From: Bacteroides sp. 224
GTDB lineage: Bacteria; Bacteroidota; Bacteroidia; Bacteroidales; Bacteroidaceae
Length of the DNA stretch: 37,468 nucleotides
Assembly: GCF_010500995.1 (NCBI RefSeq)
Contig: NZ_QVMK01000030.1
Location: 1-37,468, forward strand
Direction of reading: 5' to 3'
Shown: positions 31,914 through 37,468 of the stretch, one piece after another
Layout: every line of letters begins with the position of its first letter
How positions within the stretch are numbered: the first letter of the stretch is position 1
The notes under the pieces: model-generated
What the model saw: the letters and a program-made list of their open reading frames with translations, nothing else
Told to the model about the DNA's origin: nothing
Databases searched by the model: none
Position numbers and translations under genes: made by a program

Positions 31914-32351
31914 ATGGGAAAAGAAAAAACGAATGTGCCACAATCCGGTGGCAAAGGACGAAAGCCAAAGGCAGACCCGGCAGTTTTCCGGTATTCGGTC
32001 AGCTTTAATGCGACCGACCATGCCCGTTTTTTGGCTCTCTTTGAACAGTCCGGTATGCGGACGAAAGCGCATTTTATCACAGAAAGAATCTTTGGCGGTT
32101 CATTCAAAGTGATAAAAATTGATAAGGCAGCAGTCGATTATTACACACGCCTGACAACTTTTTACGCTCAATTCCGGGCAATCGGCGTAAACTATAATCA
32201 GATTGTGAAGGCTCTGAATACCAATTTTACTGAAAAGAAAGCTCTTTCTTTTCTCTATAAATTGGAAAAAGCAACCGAAGAACTGGTGGTATTAAGCCGG
32301 AAAATTATCGAACTCACACAGGAATTTGAACAGCGATGGTTGCAAAAATAA
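31914..32351 (+). CDS. mobA: Mobilisation accessory protein MobA
   Basis: A 145-residue protein of the small mobilisation family found before the relaxase in Bacteroides elements. A basic N-terminus (GGKGRKPKADPAVFRYSVSF) starts a ribbon-helix-helix-like DNA-binding part. A helical domain with GVNYNQIVKALN follows, a motif seen in relaxosome accessory (MobC-type) proteins. It probably binds oriT and helps MobB nick. The frame opens at 31875 but those residues lie in the hairpin leader; ATG 31914 starts the conserved protein. It overlaps mobB by 16 nt. Confidence 0.85.
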   Translation: MGKEKTNVPQSGGKGRKPKADPAVFRYSVSFNATDHARFLALFEQSGMRTKAHFITERIFGGSFKVIKIDKAAVDYYTRLTTFYAQFRAIGVNYNQIVKALNTNFTEKKALSFLYKLEKATEELVVLSRKIIELTQEFEQRWLQK

Positions 32352-33598
32352 ATGTGGGAAGTTCGCTTTTCGGTGCGCTGGCTTACAATCAGAATAAGGT
32401 TGATGAAGAACAAGGCAAGGTACTTTTCAGCAACCGAATGTTTGAAAGTGAAGATGGTAATTTCAACATCCAGCGTTGCATGGAAAGTTTTGAAATGCAC
32501 CTGCCCCAAGACATCAAAACTGAAAAGCCCATAATTCATATATCCCTGAATCCGCACCCGGACGATAAACTTTCGGATGAACAGCTATCGGAGATTGCAC
32601 AGGAATATATGGAGAAGCTGGGCTATGGTAATCAGCCCTACATGGTTTACAAGCATGAAGACATCGACCGCCACCACCTGCATATCGTATCCCTACGGGT
32701 GGACGAGAACGGCAAAAAATTGAATGATAAGTTTGAACACCGCCGGAGCAAGGACATTACACGGGAACTGGAAGCAAAATACGGTCTGCATCCTGCTGAA
32801 AAGAAACAACAGCAGGAACACTATCAGTTCCGAAAGGTCGATTATGCTGCGGGTGATGTAAAGCACCAGCTTTCCAATACGGTTAAAGGTGTGGTAAATA
32901 CTTACCAGTTCCAAAGCATCGGGGAACTGAATACCCTGTTATCATTATATAATGTACGGGCGGAAGAAATCAAAGGCGAAGTCCGGGGCAAGGCTTATAA
33001 TGGTATTGTCTATTCCGCAACCGATGATAAAGGCGAAAAGCTGGGTAATCCCATCAAGTCTTCCCGGCTGGGTAAGTCGGTCGGTTATGAAGCATTGGAA
33101 CGCAGGATAGGACAAGCAGCAACCAAATGGAAAGACGGTAAACTGAAAGCCAATATCAAAGGTCGGGTAAGCGAAGCGTTGAAAGCTTCCGGCTCAAAGG
33201 AACAATTTGAAAAGAACCTGAAAGATAAAGGAATTGAAGTCGTATTCCGGCAGAACCCGGAAGGGCGCATATATGGTGCAACCTTTATCGACCACGAAAA
33301 CAAAGCTGTCCTGAACGGCTCTCGTTTAGGAAAGGAATTTTCAGCCAATGTATTTAATGACCTGTTTAGAGAATCCCATGTAAACGAGGGACACACAAAA
33401 CAGGCTGTTCCGAAAGAACCGTTCACACCTTCGGCAGAACCGTTCGTGCCGTCAGAACGGCAATCCGAAAACGGGGAATCTACAATCGGAAGCCTTTTCA
33501 GCATCCTGCCCGGTGGCAGCGATTCATCGGCAGGGAATGATAAAACCCCGCCAACTCCCAAGAAAAAGAAAAAACGCCGTTACGGACGGCAGATGTAA
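32336..33598 (+). CDS. mobB: Relaxase MobB
   Basis: A 420-residue relaxase that nicks oriT and stays bound to the 5' end of the transferred strand. The N-terminal domain has the candidate nucleophile Tyr17 (ALAYNQNKV) and the metal-binding histidines in KHEDIDRHHLHIVSLRVDENG (around 105-125), where the H-x-D and H-x-H order fits MOB_P-type relaxases. A second region near 300 (GIEVVFRQNPEGRIYGATFI) is typical of the Bacteroides MobB family. The C-terminus is Pro/Ser-rich and ends in a Lys/Arg cluster (KKKKKRRYGRQM). Translation is coupled to mobA by overlap. Confidence 0.94.
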   Translation: MVAKINVGSSLFGALAYNQNKVDEEQGKVLFSNRMFESEDGNFNIQRCMESFEMHLPQDIKTEKPIIHISLNPHPDDKLSDEQLSEIAQEYMEKLGYGNQPYMVYKHEDIDRHHLHIVSLRVDENGKKLNDKFEHRRSKDITRELEAKYGLHPAEKKQQQEHYQFRKVDYAAGDVKHQLSNTVKGVVNTYQFQSIGELNTLLSLYNVRAEEIKGEVRGKAYNGIVYSATDDKGEKLGNPIKSSRLGKSVGYEALERRIGQAATKWKDGKLKANIKGRVSEALKASGSKEQFEKNLKDKGIEVVFRQNPEGRIYGATFIDHENKAVLNGSRLGKEFSANVFNDLFRESHVNEGHTKQAVPKEPFTPSAEPFVPSERQSENGESTIGSLFSILPGGSDSSAGNDKTPPTPKKKKKRRYGRQM

Positions 33599-33622
33599 TA
33601 ATAATCTAAAAAATAATCAATT

Positions 33623-35632
33623 ATGCAGAATGAAGATGATTTAAGAGGACTTGCCAAAGTCATGGACTTTATGCGGGCAATCAGTATTTTATTTGTGGTA
33701 ATCAACATTTACTGGTTTTGTTACCAGTCGATAGTAAACTGGGGTATCAATATCGGCGTACTCGATAAGATACTATTAAACTTCCAGCGAACCGCAGGAC
33801 TGTTCAGTCATATCCTGATAACAAAGGTATTTGCAGTGGTATTCCTTGCCTTGAGTTGTTTGGGAACAAAAGGAGTGAAGGAAGAAAAGGTAACATGGAC
33901 AAAGATTTACGTTTTTCTTGCTATCGGTTTTATCCTGTTTTTCCTGAACTGGTGGTTATTGTATCTACCATTACCACTTTCGGCAAACGCTACCTTTTAT
34001 ATCCTGTCAATGGCTGGCGGATACTTATGTTTATTGGTCGCTGGGGTATGGATGTCCCGGCTACTCAAAAACAATATGATGGACGATGTTTTCAATTTGG
34101 AGAACGAAAGCTTCATGCAGGAAACCCGCTTGATGGAGAATGAATATTCAGTGAATCTTCCATCACGTTTTTGGTATAAGAAGAAACAACATAAGGGATG
34201 GATAAACGTGGTAAACCCGTTCCGGGCTACTATTGTGCTGGGAACTCCCGGTAGTGGTAAATCCTACGCAGTGGTAAATAATTACATTAAACAACAGATA
34301 GAGAAGGGTTTTGCACTCTATTGCTATGATTATAAGTTTCCTGACTTATCGGAAATCGCATATAATCACCTGATGAACCATTCGGATGCTTATAAGATAA
34401 AGCCCACGTTCTATGTTATCAATTTTGACGACCCACGCCGAAGCCACCGATGTAACCCTATCAATCCGGCTTTTATGACAGACATATCGGATGCCTACGA
34501 ATCGGCATACACCATTATGCTGAACCTGAACCGAAGCTGGATTCAGAAGCAGGGCGACTTCTTTGTGGAATCCCCGATTATCTTACTGGCTGCGATTATT
34601 TGGTTTCTCAAGATATATAAAGACGGAAAGTATTGCACGTTCCCGCACGCCATAGAGTTCCTGAACCGGAAGTATGCAGATACATTTGTTATCTTGACTT
34701 CCTACCCGGAACTTGAGAATTATTTAAGTCCTTTCATGGATGCGTGGGAATCGCAAGCGCAAGACCAGTTACAGGGGCAAATCGCATCGGCAAAAATACC
34801 ATTGTCAAGGATGATAAGCCCGGCACTTTACTGGGTAATGACGGGTGATGATTTTACGCTGGATATTAACAATTCGGACGAACCGAAAATACTTTGTGTC
34901 GGCAACAATCCCGACCGTCAGAATATCTATTCGGCAGCACTGGGACTGTATAACAGCCGTATTGTAAAGCTGATTAATAAGAAGGGACAGCTTAAAAGTT
35001 CGGTTATCATTGACGAGTTACCAACCATTTATTTCCGGGGATTGGATAATCTGATAGCTACCGCCCGTTCCAATAAAGTAGCAGTCTGTTTGGGTTTTCA
35101 GGATTACAGCCAGCTAACAAGGGATTATGGCGATAAGGAAAGTAAGGTAATTCAAAATACGGTTGGAAACATCTTTTCCGGGCAGGTCGTGGGAGAAACA
35201 GCAAAAACATTGTCAGACCGTTTCGGGAAGGTATTACAGAAACGCCAGTCCATGACAATCAACCGTCAGGATAAATCTACCTCAATCAGTACACAGATGG
35301 ACAGCCTGATACCTGCCAGTAAAATATCCAATCTTACACAGGGGATGTTCGTGGGTGCGGTCAGTGACAATTTTGATGAACGGATAGAGCAAAAAATTTT
35401 CCATGCTGAAATTGTAGTGGATAACGAGAAGGTAAAACGTGAAACTGCCCGCTATGAAAAGATACCGGAGATTATCGACTTTCGGGATGCAGATGGCAAC
35501 GACCTGATGAAAGAACAAATCCAACTTAATTACGACCGGATAAAGCAGGATGTAAAGCAGATTGTCATTGATGAAATGGAACGCATCAAGAATGACCCGA
35601 ATTTACAGCATTTGGTGAAGGGGGAAGAATAA
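33623..35632 (+). CDS. mobC: Type IV coupling protein MobC (VirD4-like)
   Basis: A 669-residue coupling protein that brings the MobB-DNA complex to the secretion channel. The N-terminal membrane part has several spans (ISILFVVINIYWFCYQSIVN, KIYVFLAIGFILFFLNWWLL, ILSMAGGYLCLLVAGVWMSR). The ATPase part has Walker A LGTPGSGKSYAVV (about 205-217) and Walker B SSVIIDELPTIYFRGLD (about 458-474), then NKVAVCLGFQDYSQLTRDYG typical of TraG/VirD4 proteins. In Bacteroides elements this protein is called MobC, while TraG is the VirB4-like ATPase. It follows mobB by 24 nt and ends at a terminator. Confidence 0.94.
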   Translation: MQNEDDLRGLAKVMDFMRAISILFVVINIYWFCYQSIVNWGINIGVLDKILLNFQRTAGLFSHILITKVFAVVFLALSCLGTKGVKEEKVTWTKIYVFLAIGFILFFLNWWLLYLPLPLSANATFYILSMAGGYLCLLVAGVWMSRLLKNNMMDDVFNLENESFMQETRLMENEYSVNLPSRFWYKKKQHKGWINVVNPFRATIVLGTPGSGKSYAVVNNYIKQQIEKGFALYCYDYKFPDLSEIAYNHLMNHSDAYKIKPTFYVINFDDPRRSHRCNPINPAFMTDISDAYESAYTIMLNLNRSWIQKQGDFFVESPIILLAAIIWFLKIYKDGKYCTFPHAIEFLNRKYADTFVILTSYPELENYLSPFMDAWESQAQDQLQGQIASAKIPLSRMISPALYWVMTGDDFTLDINNSDEPKILCVGNNPDRQNIYSAALGLYNSRIVKLINKKGQLKSSVIIDELPTIYFRGLDNLIATARSNKVAVCLGFQDYSQLTRDYGDKESKVIQNTVGNIFSGQVVGETAKTLSDRFGKVLQKRQSMTINRQDKSTSISTQMDSLIPASKISNLTQGMFVGAVSDNFDERIEQKIFHAEIVVDNEKVKRETARYEKIPEIIDFRDADGNDLMKEQIQLNYDRIKQDVKQIVIDEMERIKNDPNLQHLVKGEE

Positions 35633-35654
35633 ATCCCCATGATATTGCGTGGAG

Positions 35655-35697
35655 AACAGCAGCTATATTTCTAAAAATAATATAGTTGCTGTTTTTG
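35655..35697 (+). terminator. Terminator of the mob operon
   Basis: AACAGCAGCTATAT (35655-35668) pairs with ATATAGTTGCTGTT (35680-35693) with one G-U pair and an 11-nt loop, followed by a T-rich tail, 22 nt after the mobC stop. Confidence 0.8.
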
Positions 35698-35727
35698 CTT
35701 CTTATTCCTAAGAACTTCTTAATTTTG
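35694..35727 (+). promoter_or_regulatory. Promoter of the AbiJ-like ATPase gene, at the mob terminator
   Basis: TTTG at 35694-35697 lies in the T-tail of the mob terminator; a 22-nt spacer and TAATTTTG at 35720-35727 follow, 32 nt before the ATG at 35760. This parallels the layout of the other cargo gene. Confidence 0.5.
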
Positions 35728-35759
35728 CAAAATTATTGACTTCCATTAAGAGAGTTACA

Positions 35760-37391
35760 ATGAAGCTATCAAAAAAAATAAAGTTAGAATTATACAATCT
35801 TCTGAATAAAGAAGCCAATGCTTTTGGTGATAACGGGGATGATGGTATAATTCCATTCCTGAGCGATATATGGGATTTAAGTTCCATGAAATCAGAAGAT
35901 AATAGATATAATAATGCTTTAGGTGATTTTATTCAGCATCTTATTAGAAATGATGATTATAGTTATGACTATGTCTTTCAGGAACGCTTAAAATTACTAG
36001 ATGATGATGAGAAATTTTCTTTATTTATTGAAACTGTTTTGCAACCGAAATATAGGGATGGAGAAGATGATATTTTCAAGTACGTTTTATTGATAAACCC
36101 TTATTTAGAGAAAGAGGGCTATACATTGATTCTTCAAGACTATGATAGCGATGGATACCCATTGTATAAATTAGGGGTAATTCCTAAAGAAAATATACCT
36201 ACTGACATAAAACCAAACGATATTATTTTTTATGTTGAAAAAAATCCATCAGGGAGAAGTGACCGGGTTCGTTCACATACAAAACCTCAAATATTTCCAT
36301 CTTTTGTTTTAGTTTATGATAGTTGGGATGACTTCAGTGTAAAAAGTACCTACCATCTATTTTATTATGATAGTGAAAATGACAATCCGGTTAGTATTGG
36401 TGGGGTGAAAATAATATATCAAAATGAATCAAAAACGAATGAATACTTGCCAGATAACTTCAAACTGTTAAGTGATGATTTTTGTTCTTTGGGACAAGAA
36501 GAAGAATACTATAATGAACTAAGAAACACTTTAAAAAAGAGATTTGACAGTGTATTGTATGCGTTAAAAGATGCTGCATTTTATCCTGATATACAGGATA
36601 AATTTGAACGGAATGGAAATTTTAAAGAATCTTTAATTCGATTTGACGAAGCCGAAAGATTGTTGAGAGAAGCTCGATATAGGATATATGATTACGACTT
36701 ATCAAATCTTTATAGTTTTAAATATCAGTTTAAGCCTGCTTTTTCAAAAGATTCTGTTGATATTAATTTTGAATTTAGCAGTAATGATTTTATTTCTAAT
36801 AGGATATATGCTTTAATTGGAAAAAATGGGACAGGAAAAACACAGTTAATAACATCCTTGCCACTAATGATTTCTGAAAAAAAAGTTGATTTTTTTACTC
36901 CTAAAACACCTCTTTTTAGTAAAATTATTGCTGTTTCATATAGTATTTTTGATAGATTCAAAATTCCAAAAAAGACAAGCAGTTTTAATTATTATTATTG
37001 TGGAGTTAGAAAAGACGAAAACGAACAATTCACAGAAAAAGGATTGGCTCTAAGATTTCACAATACATGGAAAAAAATAGAAACTTTAGAAAGAATAAAT
37101 AAGTGGCGAAAAATCTTACTTACATTCATCGATGAAGAGTTGATAAATTTATTTTTAGTTGAGCGAGAAGATGAAGAATTAACCTCTCGACACAACCGCT
37201 ATAAAGTTGATGTTAAAAGATTCAATGATGTAAAAGATAAGTTGAGTTCTGGACAAGCGATAATTCTATACATCATAACCGAAATTGTGGCAAATATTAG
37301 ATATGATTCTCTTCTTCTATACGATGAACTGGCGAAAACGGAGCATTCCCACCCACTTCAATCGGTTCAATGCACCCACTTTTTGGGTTGA
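35760..37391 (+). pseudogene. AbiJ-NTD-like AAA/ABC-type ATPase, cut at Walker B by an insertion
   Basis: The native part is 523 codons (to 37329); the frame then reads foreign DNA to a stop at 37391. The first ~115 residues (IIPFLSDIWDLSSMKSEDNR, LGDFIQHLIRNDD, then FSLFIETVLQPKYR) resemble an AbiJ-type N-terminal domain (NTD3-like) of abortive-infection proteins; I judge this from memory. The ATPase part has Walker A GKNGTGKT (354-361), the signature LSSGQ (495-499) and Walker B SLLLYDE (517-523). Homologous ATPases continue DEP and then a His-containing switch region, all lost here. The frame opens at 35736 with TTG, but ATG 35760 has a purine-rich site (AAGAGAG). The product should be inactive as an ATPase. 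Confidence 0.7.
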
Positions 37392-37468
37392 AAAAGGCTT
37401 AAAAAGGGCTTAAAAAACGGAGTATATCCGTTCATTTTTGCCAAAATCGCCTCAAATCGCCTCAAAAA
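37330..37468. mobile_element. End of a probable IS21-like insertion sequence
   Basis: The sequence starts TGGCGAAAACGGAGC and contains two copies of a CACCCACTT word (near 37351 and 37373), a pattern seen at IS21-family ends, which begin with TG and carry repeated CCCAC-type boxes. A small inverted repeat (AACGGA/TCCGTT, around 37418) and a tandem TCGCCTCAAA follow. No transposase gene lies within the window, so the family call is tentative; the break in the ATPase frame is the main support for a junction here. Confidence 0.5.

Larger units (their letters stand above)
13712..37468. mobile_element. Integrative conjugative element, CTnDOT-type transfer system (left part)
   Basis: From the tRNA-Ser 3' end to the end of the window every recognisable gene belongs to a mobile element: integrase, ORF6N protein, ArdA, DUF3873, the TraA-TraQ transfer operon, MobA/MobB/MobC and cargo. 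The exact left junction cannot be fixed because only one attachment site is in view; it should lie near 13690-13745. No antibiotic-resistance gene, rteABC regulator or excision gene is visible in this part. The right end lies beyond 37468. Confidence 0.9.

Noticed and set aside
33085..33561. 158-codon minus-strand frame inside mobB
   Set aside because: It is fully covered by the clear relaxase gene and has a shadow-frame composition.

Overview
The window is Bacteroidales DNA, most likely Bacteroides or a close relative. The evidence is repeated promoter motifs of the Bacteroides type (TTTG, 19-22 nt, TAnnTTTG), a NigD-like lipoprotein, DUF families restricted to Bacteroidetes mobile DNA, and a complete-looking CTnDOT-type (MPF_B) conjugation module. 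No database search was possible; calls rest on motif and family recognition by reading.

Bases 1-13711 look like ordinary chromosome: an MFS exporter of the fosmidomycin-resistance type, a NigD-like lipoprotein, an ECF sigma factor with a membrane-anchored beta-barrel partner, a secreted protein of unknown role, a lipoprotein serpin, dnaB, an iron-sulfur L-serine dehydratase, a CorA metal channel, mutS2 and tRNA-Ser(UGA).

From the 3' end of tRNA-Ser (13711) to the end of the window lies the left part of an integrative conjugative element; its right end is not seen. It starts with a hairpin-rich attachment/regulatory stretch, a tyrosine integrase and an ORF6N protein. A short plus-strand operon follows (possible basic mini-protein, ardA anti-restriction protein, small membrane protein, frameshifted DUF3873 gene). 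A minus-strand cargo gene encodes an AlbA_2/Schlafen-like, HATPase-like protein with a C-terminal RRM. The minus-strand transfer operon is traA to traQ, read from 31301 down to 19216, without traP. A 612-base divergent intergenic region probably holds oriT and the operon promoters. The plus-strand mobA-mobB-mobC operon (relaxosome accessory protein, relaxase, coupling protein) follows. The window ends in a second cargo gene, an AbiJ-NTD-like plus ATPase protein, which appears cut at its Walker B motif by the end of an IS21-like element.

The parts fit a single programme: Int recombines the element at the tRNA gene, MobA/MobB nick oriT, MobC delivers the relaxosome to the Tra type IV secretion channel, and ArdA protects entering DNA from restriction. 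Two defence-like cargo genes sit directly behind the terminators of the tra and mob operons, each with its own promoter. The strongest candidates for something undescribed are the AlbA_2-HATPase-RRM fusion (17271-19121), the shared 'promoter in the terminator' layout of the two cargo genes, and the basic mini-gene overlapping ardA.
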